From Amaranthus tricolor (Eukaryota; Streptophyta; Magnoliopsida; Caryophyllales; Amaranthaceae), in the NCBI RefSeq assembly GCF_026212465.1, contig NC_080048.1, positions 20,802,160-20,866,159 of the forward strand: a stretch of DNA of 64,000 nt. Direction: 5' to 3'. The notes below the pieces were generated by a model that did no database searches, was not told the origin of the DNA, and saw nothing but the letters and a program-made list of their open reading frames with translations. Shown one piece after another: positions 1-11,800 of this stretch (the first letter of the stretch is position 1; each line of letters begins with the position of its first letter). The translations under genes were made by a program, and so were the position numbers.

Positions 1-1824
1 TTATGGCACTTTCGCGCATAAAGTAGCTAAAACTTGGTTTGTTTTGCACGAAACTTGGCACACAACACTAGTCGATATATATTGGTGTGTTGAAGTGGTT
101 AAAGTTGAAAAATCATAGTCTTATGTTAGAAATTTCGTGTTATGTTGCGATTTTATGAGTTTTTTACGCTTTTTTTGCACTTTCGCGCTTAAAGTAGCTC
201 AAACTTAATTTGTTTTGCACGAATCTTGGCACACGACACTATTTGGTATATATTATTGTGTAGAAGTGGTTAGAAATTAAAATCATAGTCTTATGCTAGA
301 AATTACGTGTTAAATTACGATTTATGGGTTTCTATGCTTTTTTGGCTCTTTGGCGCATAAAGTAGCTAAAGCTTGGTTTGTTTTGCACGAAACTTGGCAC
401 ACAACACTATTCGATATATATTAGTGTGTTGAAGTGGCTAAATTTGAAAATCATAGTCATATGCTAGAAATTTCGTGTTAAGTTGCGATTTTATGGGTTT
501 TTTACGATTTTTTTGCACTTTCGCTCATAAAGTAGCTCAAACTTGGTTTGTTTTGCACAAAATATGGCGCACAACACTATTCGATATATATTAGTGTGTT
601 GAAGTGGTTAGAATTGAAAATCATAGTCATATGCTAGAAATTTCGTATTAAGTTGCGGTTTTATGGGTTTTTTACGCTTTTTTTGCACTTTCGCGCATAA
701 AGTATTTCAAAGTTGGTTTGTCTTGCACGAAACTTGGCACACGACACTATTTTGTATATGCTACTAATTTCGTGTTAAGTTGCAATTTTAATGGTTTTTA
801 ACGCTTTTTTTGCAATTTCGCGCATAAAGTAGTTCAAACTTTGTTTGTTTTGCACGAAACTTGGCACACGACACTATTTGGTACATATTATTGTGTTGAA
901 GTGGTTAGAAATTAAAATCATAGTCATATGCTAGAAATTACATGTAAAGTTGCGATTTTATGGGTTTTTAAGCTTTTTTGGCACTTTCGCGCATAAAGTA
1001 GCTCAAACATGGTTTGTTTTGCTCGAAACTTGGCGCACAACACTATTCGATATATATTGGTGTGTTGAAGTGGTTAGAATTAAATATCATAGTCGTATGC
1101 AAGAAATTTCGTATTAAGTAGCGATTTCATGTGTTTTTTAAGCTTTTTTTTGCAATTTCGCGCATATAGTAGCTCGAACTTGGTTTGTATTGCACGAAAC
1201 ATGGCACGTGACACTATTTGGTATGTATTAATGTGTTGAAGTGGTTAGAATTGAAAATCATAGTCATATGCTAGAAATTTCGTGTTAAGTTGCGATTTTA
1301 TGGGTTTTTTTACGCTTTTTTTGCACTTTCGCGCATAAAGTACCTCAAACTTGGTTTGTTTTGCATGAAACTTGGCATACGACACTATTTAGTATAAATT
1401 ATTGTGTTGAAGTGGTTAGAAATTAAAATCATCGTCATATGCTAGAAATTACGTGTTAAGTAGCGATTTTATGAGTTTTTAAGCTTTTTTGGCTCTTTCG
1501 CGCATAAAGTAGCTAAAACTTTGTTTGTTTTGCATGAAACTTGGCACACAACACTATTCGATATATATTAGAGTGATGAAGTGGTTAAAATTGAAAATCA
1601 TAGTCATATGCTAGAAATTTCTTGTTAAGGCGCGATTTTATGGGTTTTTTATGATTTTTTTCATTTTCGCGCATAAAGTAGCTCAAACTTGGTTTGTTTT
1701 GCACGAAACATGGCACACGACACTATTTGGTATATATCAATGTGTTGAAGTGGTTAGAATTTAAAATCATAGTCATATGTTAGAAATTACGTGTTAAGTT
1801 GCAATTTTATGGTTTCTTAAGCTT
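1..1824 (-). repeat. Left HOR copy 1 (11 monomers)
   Basis: This is the first full unit of the 11-monomer HOR. Taking the core gcgcata-type block as anchor, monomers begin near 11, 181, 350, 521, 691, 818, 984, 1155, 1326, 1497 and 1663. Ten have near-normal length; the one from 691 to 817 is shortened. Each monomer has diagnostic changes (gcgcttaaag near 187, ttggcgcataa near 350, agtatttcaaag near 703) that recur at the same place in the next copies, which defines the higher-order period. Confidence 0.92.
691..817 (-). repeat. Shortened monomer, left HOR copy 1
   Basis: This monomer is about 127 bases against the usual 169. The missing part lies between ttgtatat and gctactaattt near 751-765, where other monomers have about 43 further bases (the attattgtgttgaagtgg stretch up to tcatatgctag). 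Short atat/catat similarity at both ends suggests a microhomology or slippage deletion. The same deletion is in all HOR copies, so it arose before the 11-mer was amplified. Confidence 0.88.
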
Positions 1825-3651
1825 TTATGGCACTTTCGCGCATAAAGTAGCTAAAACTTGGTTTGTTTTGCACGAAACTTGGCACACAACACTAGTCGAT
1901 ATATATTGGTGTGTTGAAGTGGTTAAAGTTGAAAAATCATAGTCTTATGTTAGAAATTTTGTGTTATGTTGCGATTTTATGAGTTTTTTACGCTTTTTTT
2001 GCACTTTCGCGCTTAAAGTAGCTCAAACTTAATTTGTTTTGCACGAATCTTGGCACACGACACTATTTGGTATATATTATTGTGTAGAAGTGGTTAGAAA
2101 TTAAAATCATAGTCTTATGCTAGAAATTACGTGTTAAATTACGATTTATGGGTTTCTATGCTTTTTTGGCTCTTTGGCGCATAAAGTAGCTAAAGCTTGG
2201 TTTGTTTTGCACGAAACTTGGCACACAACACTATTCGATATATATTAGTGTGTTGAAGTGGCTAAATTTGAAAATCATAGTCATATGCTAGAAATTTCGT
2301 GTTAAGTTGCGATTTTATGGGTTTTTTTACGATTTTTTTGCACTTTCGCGCATAAAGTAGCTCAAACTTGGTTTGTTTTGCACAAAATATGGCGCACAAC
2401 ACTATTCGATATATATTAGTGTGTTGAAGTGGTTAGAATTGAAAATCATAGTCATATGCTAGAAATTTCGTATTAAGTTGCGGTTTTATGGGTTTTTTTA
2501 CGCTTTTTTTGCACTTTCGCGCATAAAGTATTTCAAAGTTGGTTTGTCTTGCACGAAACTTGGCACACGACACTATTTTGTATATGCTACTAATTTCGTG
2601 TTAAGTTGCAATTTTAATGGTTTTTAACGCTTTTTTTGCAATTTCGCGCATATAGTAGTTCAAACTTTGTTTGTTTTGCACGAAACTTGGCACACGACAC
2701 TATTTGGTACATATTATTGTGTTGAAGTGGTTAGAAATTAAAATCATAGTCATATGCTAGAAATTACATGTAAAGTTGCGATTTTATGGGTTTTTAAGCT
2801 TTTTTGGCACTTTCGCGCATAAAGTAGCTCAAACATGGTTTGTTTAGCTCGAAACTTGGCACACAACACTATTCGATATATATTGGTGTGTTGAAGTGGT
2901 TAGAATTAAATATCATAGTCGTATGCAAGAAATTTCGTATTAAGTTGCGATTTCATGTGTGTTTTAAGCTTTTTTTTGCAATTTCGCGCATAAAGTAGCT
3001 CGAACTTGGTTTGTATTGCACGAAACATGGCACGTGACACTATTTGGTATGTATTAATGTGTTGAAGTGGTTAGAATTGAAAATCATAGTCATATGCTAG
3101 AAATTTCGTGTTAAGTAGCGATTTTATGGGTTTTTTACGCTTTTTTTGCACTTTCGCGCATAAAATACCACAAACTTGGTTTGTTTTGCATGAAACTTGG
3201 CATACGACACTATTTAGTATAAATTATTGTGTTGAAGTGGTTAGAAATTAAAATCATCGTCATATGCTAGAAATTACGTGTTAAGTAGCGATTTTATGAG
3301 TTTTTAAGCTTTTTTGGCTCTTTCGCGCATTAAGTAGCTAAAACTTTGTTTGTTTTGCACGAAACTTGGCACACAACACTATTCGATATATATTAGAGTG
3401 ATGAAGTGGTTAAAATTGAAAATCATAGTCATATGCTAGAAATTTCGTGTTAAAGTCGCGATTTTATGGGTTTTTTATGATTTTTTTCATTTTCGCGCAT
3501 AAAGTTGCTCAAACTTGGTTTGTTTTGCACGAAACATGGCACACGACACTATTTGGTATATATCAATATGTTGAAGTGGTTAGAATTTAAAATCATAGTC
3601 ATATGCTAGAAATTACGTGTTAAGGTTGCGATTTTATGGGTTCTTAAGCTT
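1825..3651 (-). repeat. Left HOR copy 2 (11 monomers)
   Basis: This unit begins with the same ttatggcactttcgcgc start as base 1 and is 1827 bases long. By eye it differs from copy 1 at only a few dozen positions, mostly single substitutions and one-base changes in T runs. It carries the same shortened fifth monomer (2517-2642). High similarity between units, with clear divergence between monomers inside a unit, is the classic HOR signature. Confidence 0.92.
2517..2642 (-). repeat. Shortened monomer, left HOR copy 2
   Basis: This is the same 126-base monomer as at 691-817, with an identical deletion junction (tttgtatatgctactaattt). It fixes the register of the 11-mer. Confidence 0.88.
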
Positions 3652-5491
3652 TTATGGCACTTTCGCGCATAAAGTAGCTAAAACTTGGTTTGTTTTGCAC
3701 GAAACTTGGCACACAACACTAGTCGATATATATTGGTGTGTTGAAGTGGTTAAAGTTGAAAAATCATAGTCTTATGTTAGAAAATTTCGTGTTATGTTGC
3801 GATTTTATGAGTTTTTTACGCTTTTTTTGCACTTTCGCGCTTAAAGTAGCTCAAACTTAATTTGTTTTGCACGAATCTTGGCACACCGACACTATTTGGT
3901 ATATATTATTGTGTAGAAGTGGTTAGAAATTAAAATCATAGTCTTATGCTAGAAATTACGTGTTAAATTACGATTTATGGGTTTCTATGCTTTTTTGGCT
4001 CTTTGGCGCATAAAGTAGCTAAAGCTTGGTTTGTTTTGCACGAAACTTGGCACACAACACTATTCGATAATTATATTAGTGTGTTGAAGTGGCTAAATTT
4101 GAAAATCATAGTCATATGCTAGAAATTTCGTGTTAAGTTGCGATTTTATGGGTTTTTTACGATTTTTTTACACTTTCGCGCATACAGTAGCTCAAACTTG
4201 GTTTGTTTTGCACAAAATATGGCGCACAACACTATTCGATATATATTAGTGTGTTGAAGTGGTTAGAATTGAAAATCATAGTCATATGCTAGAAATTTCG
4301 TATTAAGTTGCGGTTTTATGGGTTTTTTACGCTTTTTTTTGCACTTTCGCGCATAAAGTATTTCAAAGTTGGTTTGTCTTGCACGAAACTTGGCACACGA
4401 CACTATTTTGTATATGCTACTAATTTCGTGTTAAGTTGCAATTTTAATGGTTTTTAACGCTTTTTTTGCAATTTCGCGCATATAGTAGTTCAAACTTTGT
4501 TTGTTTTGCACGAAACTTGGCGCACGACACTATTTGGTACATATTATTGTGTTGAAGTGGTTAGAAATTAAAATCATAGTCATATGCTAGAAATTACATG
4601 TAAAGTTGCGATTTTATGGGTTTTTAAGCTTTTTTGGCACTTTCCGCGCATAAAGTAGCTCAAACATGGTTTGTTTTGCTCGAAACTTGGCACACAACAC
4701 TATTCGATATATATTGGTGTGTTGAAGTGGTTAGAATTAAATATCATAGTCGTATGCAAGAAATTTCGTATTAAGTTGCGATTTCATGTGTTTTTTAAGC
4801 TTTTTTTTGCAATTTCGCGCATAAAGTAGCTCGAACTTGGTTTGTATTGCACGAAAACATGGCACGTGACACTATTTGGTATGTATTAATGTGTTGAAGT
4901 GGTTAGAATTGAAAATCATAGTCCATATGCTAGAAATTTCGTGTTAAGTAGCGATTTTATGGGTTTTTTTACGCTTTTTTTTGCACTTTCGCGCATAAAA
5001 TACCTCAAACTTGGTTTGTTTTGCATGAAACTTGGCATACGACACTATTTAGTATAAATTATTGTGTTGAAGTGGTTAGAAATTAAAATCATCGTCATAT
5101 GCTAGAAATTACGTGTTAAGTAGCGATTTTATGAGTTTTTAAGCTTTTTTTGGCTCTTTCGCGCATAAAGTAGCTAAAACTTTGTTTGTTTTTTGCACGA
5201 AACTTGGCACACAACACTATTCGATTATATATTAGAGTGATGAAGTGGTTAAAATTGAAAATCATAGTCATATGCTAGAAATTTCGTGTTAAGTCGCGAT
5301 TTTATGGGTTTTTTATGATTTTTTTTCATTTTCGCGCATAAAGTAGCTCAAACTTGGTTTGTTTTGCACGAAACATGGCACACGACACTATTTTGGGTAT
5401 ATATCAATGTGTTGAAGTGGTTAGAATTTAAAATCATAGTCATATGCTAGAAATTACGTGTTAAGTTGCGATTTTATGGGTTCTTAAGCTT
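3652..5491 (-). repeat. Left HOR copy 3 (11 monomers, insertion-rich)
   Basis: This is the third unit, 1840 bases, so 13-16 bases longer than the others. The extra length is scattered single-base gains, many of them doubled letters: cacaccgacac near 3884, gataattatatt near 4066, tttccgcgc near 4640, cgaaaacatgg near 4852, gtccatatgc near 4921, ttttttgcacg near 5190 and tcgattatat near 5221. The shortened monomer is at 4347-4472. Doubled-base gains near a contig end suggest residual sequencing error rather than true variants. Confidence 0.9.
4347..4472 (-). repeat. Shortened monomer, left HOR copy 3
   Basis: This is the third copy of the 126-base monomer, with the same deletion junction as at 691-817 and 2517-2642. 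Confidence 0.88.
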
Positions 5492-5711
5492 TTATGGCAC
5501 TTTCGCGCATAAAGTAGCTAAAACTTGGTTTGTTTTGCACGAAACTTGGCACACAACACTAGTCGATATATATTGGTGTGTTGAAGTGGTTAAAGTTGAA
5601 AAATCATAGTCTTATGTTAGAAATTTCGTGTTATGTTGCGATTTTATGAGTTTTTTACGCTTTTTTTGCACTTTCGCGCTAAAGTAGCTCAAACTTAATT
5701 TGTTTTGCACG
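5492..5711 (-). repeat. Left HOR copy 4, truncated by gap
   Basis: The first 220 bases of a fourth 11-monomer unit repeat the start at base 1 closely, then stop at the N run. This shows that the gap lies inside the array and not at its edge. Confidence 0.9.
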
Positions 5712-5811
5712 NNNNNNNNNNNNNNNNNNNNNNNNNNNNNNNNNNNNNNNNNNNNNNNNNNNNNNNNNNNNNNNNNNNNNNNNNNNNNNNNNNNNNNNNN
5801 NNNNNNNNNNN
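5712..5811. other. Assembly gap (100 N)
   Basis: Exactly 100 undetermined bases, a length often used as a placeholder for a gap of unknown size. The satellite on its left runs in the opposite orientation and belongs to a different HOR family from that on its right. The gap therefore separates two different array blocks, and the true distance and relative orientation are not shown by the sequence. Confidence 0.99.
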
Positions 5812-8800
5812 ATACAAACCGTGTTTGAGCTACTTTATGCGCAAAAGTGCCAAAAATGCTTAAAAACCCTTAAAATCGCAACTTAACACGTAATTTCTAG
5901 CATATGACTATGATTTAAAATTCTTATCACTTCAACACAATAATAAATTTCAAATAGTGGTTGTGTGCCAAGTTTCGTGAAAAACAAACCGTGTTTGAGC
6001 TAATTTATGCGCAAAAGTGCCAAAAACGCTTAAAAACCCTTAAAATCGCAACTTAACACGTAATTTCTAGGATATTACTATGATTTACAATTCTAACCAC
6101 TTCAACACAATAATATATACCAAATAGAGTTTTGTGTCAAGTTTCGTGCAAAAAGAACCATCTTTGAGCTACTTTATGCGCAAAAGTGCCAAAAACGTTA
6201 AAAACCCTTATAATCGCAACTTAACACGTAATTTCTAGCATATGACTATGATTTACAATTCTAACCAATTCAACACAATAATAAATTTCAAATAGTGTTG
6301 TGTGCCAAGTTTCGTGAAAAACAAACCGTGTGTTTGAGCTACTTTATGCGCAAAAGTGCCAAAAATGCTTAAAAACCCTTAAAATCGCAACTTAACACGT
6401 AATTTCTAGCATATGACTACGATTTTAAAATTTTATCACTTCAACACAATAATAAATTTCAAATAGTGTTGTGTGCCAAGTTTCGTGAAAACAAACCGTG
6501 TTTGAGCTAGTTTATGCGCAAAACTGCCAAAAACGCTTAAAAACCCTTAAAATTGCAACTTAACACGTAATTTCTAGCATATTACTATGATTTAAAATTC
6601 TAACCACTTCAACACAATAATTTATACCAAATAGAGTTGTGGTGTCAAGTTTCATGCAAAACAAACCAAGTTTGAACTACTTTATGCGCAAAAGTGCCAA
6701 AAATGCTTAAAAAACACTTAAAACCGCAACTTAACACGTAATTTCTAACATATGACTGTGATTTACAATTCTAACCACTTCAACACAATAATTAATTCCA
6801 AATAGTGTTGTGTGCGAGTTTCGTCAAATACAAACCGTGTTTGAGCTACTTTATGCGCAAAAGTGCCAAAAATGCTTAAAAACCCTTAAAATCGCAACTT
6901 AACACGTAATTTCTAGCATATGACTATGATTTAAAATTCTTATCACTTCAACACAATAATAAATTTCAAATAGTGTTGTGTGCCAAGTTTCGTGAAAAAC
7001 AAACCGTGTTTGAGCTAATTTATGCGCAAAAAGTGCCAAAAACGCTTAAAAACCCTTAAAATCGCAACATAACACGTAATTTCTAGGATATTACTATGAT
7101 TTACAATTCTAACCACTTCAACACAATAATATATACCAAATAGAGTTTTGTGTCAAGTTTCGTGCAAAAAGAACCATCTTTGAGCTACTTTATGCGCAAA
7201 AAGTGCCAAAAACGTTAAAAACCCTTATAATCGCAACTTAACACGTAATTTCTAGCATATGACTATGATTTACAATTCTAACCAATTCAACACAATAATA
7301 TCCATACTGTGTTGTGTGTCAAGTTTCGTGCAAAACAAACCAAGTTTGAGCTACTTTGTTCGCAAAAGTGCCAAAAATGCTTAAAAACCCTTAAAATCGC
7401 AACTTAACACGTAATTTCTAGCATATGACTATGATTTAAAATTCTTATCACTTCAACACAATAATAAATTTCAAATAGTGTTGTGTGCCTAGTTTCGTGA
7501 AAAACAAAAGAGGTTTGAGCTACTTTATTCGCAAAAGTGCCAAAAACGCATAAAAACCCTTAAAATCGCAACTTAACACGTAATTTCTAGCATATGACTA
7601 TGATTTAAAATTCTTACCACTTCAACACAATAATAAATTTCAAATAGTGTTGTGTGCCAAGTTTCGTGAAAAACAAACCGTGTTTGAGCTACTTTATGCG
7701 CAAAAGTGCCAAAAATGCTTAAAAAACCCTTAAAATCGCAACTTAACACGTAATTTCTAGCATATGACTACGATTTAAAATTTTATCACTTCAACACAAT
7801 AATAAATTTCAAATAGTGTTGTGTGCCAAGTTTCGTGAAAACAAACCGTGTTTGAGCTAGTTTATGCGCAATACTGCCAAAAACGCTTAAAAACCCTTAA
7901 AATTGCAACTTAACACGTAATTTCTAGCATATTACTATGATTTAAAATTCTAACCACTTCAACACAATAATTTATACCAAATAGAGTTGTGTGTCAAGTT
8001 TAGTGCAAAACAACCAAGTTTGAGCTACTTTATGCGCAAAAGTGCCAAAAATGCTTAAAAACACTTAAAACCGCAACTTAACACGTAATTTCTAACATAT
8101 GACTGTGATTTACAATTCTAACCACTTCAACACAATAATTCATTCCAAATAGTGTTGTGTGCCAAGTTTCGTGAAAAACAAACCGTGTTTGAGATACTTT
8201 ATGCGCAAAAGTGCCAAAAATGCTTAAAAACCTTTAAAATCGCAACTTAACATAAAATTTCTAGCATATGACTATGATTTAAAATTCTTATCACTTCAAC
8301 ACAATAATAAATTTCAAATAGTGTTGTGTGCCAAGTTTCGTGAAAAACAAACCGTGTTTGAGCTAATTTATGCGCAAAAGAGCCAAAAATGCTTAAAAAC
8401 CCTTAAAATCGCAACTTAACACGTAATTTCTAGCATATTACTATGATTTAAAATTCTAACCACTTCAACACAATAATTTATACCAAATAGAGTTGTGTGT
8501 CAAGTTTCGTGCAAAAAGAACCATCTTTGAGCTACTTTATGCGCAAAAGTGCCAAAAATGCTTAAAAACACTTAAAACCGCAACTTAACACGTAATTTCT
8601 AACATATGACTGTGATTTACAATTCTAACCACTTCAACACAATAATTCATTCCAAATAGTGTTGTGTGCCAAGTTTCGTGAAAAACAAACCGTGTTTGAG
8701 ATACTTTATGCGCAAAAGTGCCAAAAATGCTTAAAAACCTTTAAAATCGCAACTTAACATAAAATTTCTAGCATATGACTATGATTTAAAATTCTTATCA

Positions 8801-11800
8801 CTTCAACACAATAATAAATTTCAAATACTGTTGTGTGCCTAGTTTCATGAAAAACAAAAGAGGTTTGAGCTACTTTATTCGCAAAAGTGCCAAAAACGCA
8901 TAAAAAACCCTTAAAATCGCAACTTAACACGTGATTTCTAGCATATTACTATGATTTACAATTCTAACCACTTCAACACAATAATTTATACCAAATAGAG
9001 GTGTGTGTCAAGTTTCATGCAAAACAAACCAAGTTTGAGCTACTTTATGCGCAAAAGTGCCAAAAATGCTTAAAAACACTTAAAACCGCAACTTAACACG
9101 TAATTTCTAACATATGACTGTGATTTACAATTCTAACCACTTCAACACAATAATTAATTCCAAATAGTGTTGTGTGCCAAGTTTCGTCAAATACAAACCG
9201 TGTTTGAGCTACTTTATGCGCAAAAGTGCCAAAAATGCTTAAAAACCCTTAAAATCGCAACTTAACACGTAATTTCTAGCATATGACTATGATTTAAAAT
9301 TCTTATCACTTCAACACAATAATAAATTTCAAATAGTGTTGTGTGCCAAGTTTCGTGAAAAACAAACCGTGTTTGAGCTAATTTATGCGCAAAAGTGCCA
9401 AAAACGCTTAAAAACCCTTAAAATAGCAACATAACACGTAATTTCTAGGATATTACTATGATTTACAATTGTAACCACTTCAACACAATAATATATACCA
9501 AATAGAGTTTTGTGTCAAGTTTCGTGCAAAAAGAACCATCTTTGAGCTACTTTATGCGCAAAAGTGCCAAAAACGTTAAAAACCCTTATAATCGCAACTT
9601 AACACGTAATTTCTAGCATATGACTATGATTTACAATTCTAACCAATTCAACACAATAATATCCATACTGTGTTGTGTGTCAAGTTTCGTGCAAAATAAA
9701 CCAAGTTTGAGCTTCTTTATTCGCAAAAGTGCCAAAAATGCTTAAAAACCCTTAAAATCGCAACTTAACACGTAATTTCTAGCATATGACTATGATTTAA
9801 AATTCTTATCACTTCAACACAATAAAAAATTTCAAATAGTGTTGGTGTGCCTAGTTTCGTGAAAAACAAAAGAGGTTTGAGCTACTTTATTCGCAAAAGT
9901 GCCAAAAACGCATAAAAACCCTTAAAATCGCAACTTAACACGTAATTTCTAGCATATGACTATGATTTAAAAATTCTTATCACTTCAACACAATAATAAA
10001 TTTCAAATAGTGTTGGTGTGCCAAGTTTCGTGAAAAACAAACCGTGTTTGAACTAATTTATGCGCAAAAGAGCCAAAAACGATTAAAAACCCTTAAAATC
10101 GCAACTTAACACGTAATTTCTAGCATATGACTATGATTTAAAATTCTTACCACTTCAACACAATAATAAATTTCAAATAGTGTTGTGTGCCTAGTTTCGT
10201 GAAAAACAAAAGAGGTTTGAGCTACTTTATTCGCAAAAGTGCCAAAAACGCATAAAAACCCTTAAAATCGCAACTTAACACGTGATTTCTAGCATATTAC
10301 TATGATTTACAATTCTAACCACTTCAACACAATAATTTATACCAAATAGAGGTGTGTGTCAAGTTTCATGCAAAACAAACCAAGTTTGAGCTACTTTATG
10401 CGCAAAAGTGCCAAAAATGCTTAAAAACACTTAAAACCGCAACTTAACACGTAATTTCTAACATATGACTGTGATTTACAATTCTAACCACTTCAACACA
10501 ATAATTAATTCCAAATGGTGTTGTGTGCCAAGTTTCGTCAAATACAAACCGTGTTTGAGCTACTTTATGCGCAAAAGTGCCAAAAATGCTTAAAAACCCT
10601 TAAAATCGCAACTTAACACGTAATTTCTAGCATATGACTATGATTTAAAATTCTTATCACTTCAACACAATAATAAATTTCAAATAGTGTTGTGTGCCAA
10701 GTTTCGTGAAAAACAAACCGTGTTTGAGCTAATTTATGCGCAAAAGTGCCAAAAACGCTTAAAAACCCTTAAAATCGCAACTTAACACGTAATTTCTAGG
10801 ATATTACTATGATTTACAATTCTAACCACTTCAACACAATAATATATACCAAATAGAGTTTTGTGTCAAGTTTCGTGCAAAAAGAACCATCTTTGAGCTA
10901 CTTTATGCGCAAAAGTGCCAAAAACGTTAAAAACCCTTATAATCGCAACTTAACACGTAATTTCTAGCATATGACTATGATTTACAATTCTAACCAATTC
11001 AACACAATAATATCCATCCTGTGTTGTGTGTCAAGTTTCGTGCAAAACAAACCAAGTTTGAGCTACTTTATTCGCAAAAGTGCCAAAAATGCTTAAAAAC
11101 CTTTAAAATCGCAACTTAACAAGTAATTTCTAGCATATGACTATGATTTAAAATTCTTATCACTTCAACACAATAATAAATTTCAAATAGTGTTGTGTGC
11201 CAAGTTTCGTGAAAAACAAACCGTGTTTGAGCTACTTTATGCGCAAAAGTGCCAAAAATGCTTAAAAACCCTTAAAATCGCAACTTAACACGTAATTTCT
11301 AGCATATGACTACGATTTAAAATTTTATCACTTCAACACAATAATAAATTTCAAATAGTGTTGTGTGCCAAGTTTCGTGAAAACAAACCGTGTTTGAGCT
11401 AGTTTATGCGCAATACTGCCAAAAACGCTTAAAAAACCCTTAAAATTGCAACTTAACACGTAATTTCTAGCATATTACTATGATTTAAAATTCTAACCAC
11501 TTCAACACAATAATTTATACCAAATAGAGTTGTGTGTCAAGTTTAGTGCAAAACAAACCAAGTTTGAGCTACTTTATGCGCAAAAGTGACAAAAATGCTT
11601 AAAAACACTTAAAACCGCAACTTAACACGTAATTTCTAACATATGACTGTGATTTACAATTCTAACCACTTCAACACAATAATTCATTCCAAATAGTGTT
11701 GTGTGCCAAGTTTCGTGAAAAACAAACCGTGTTTGAGATACTTTATGCGCAAAAGTGCCAAAAACGCTTAAAAAACCCTTAAAATCGCAACTTAACACGT

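Larger units (their letters stand above)
1..5711 (-). repeat. Satellite array, left block, inverted 11-monomer HOR
   Basis: This is a tandem array of about 34 monomers, running in the reverse orientation to the rest of the window; for example gcgcataaagtagctcaaac here is the complement of gtttgagctactttatgcgc on the right. Monomers are about 169 bases. They share the conserved blocks of the right-hand family but carry their own variable part, such as cgatatatattagtgtg where the right block has, on its own strand, cacaataataaatttc. An 11-monomer higher-order unit repeats with periods of 1824, 1827 and 1840 bases. No genes, transposons or unique DNA interrupt it. It enters from beyond base 1 and is cut by the assembly gap. 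The strand given is orientation relative to the larger block, not transcription. Satellite identity is certain; a centromeric role is inference. Confidence 0.95.

Noticed and set aside
1..5711. Bacterial-type promoters or terminators in the T-rich runs
   Set aside because: Runs such as acgctttttttgcac recur in every monomer and have no gene beside them; the AT-rich satellite makes such matches by chance.
5712..5811. Recombination site or true inversion breakpoint
   Set aside because: The bases are undetermined, so no breakpoint can be read; only the change of orientation on either side is reported.
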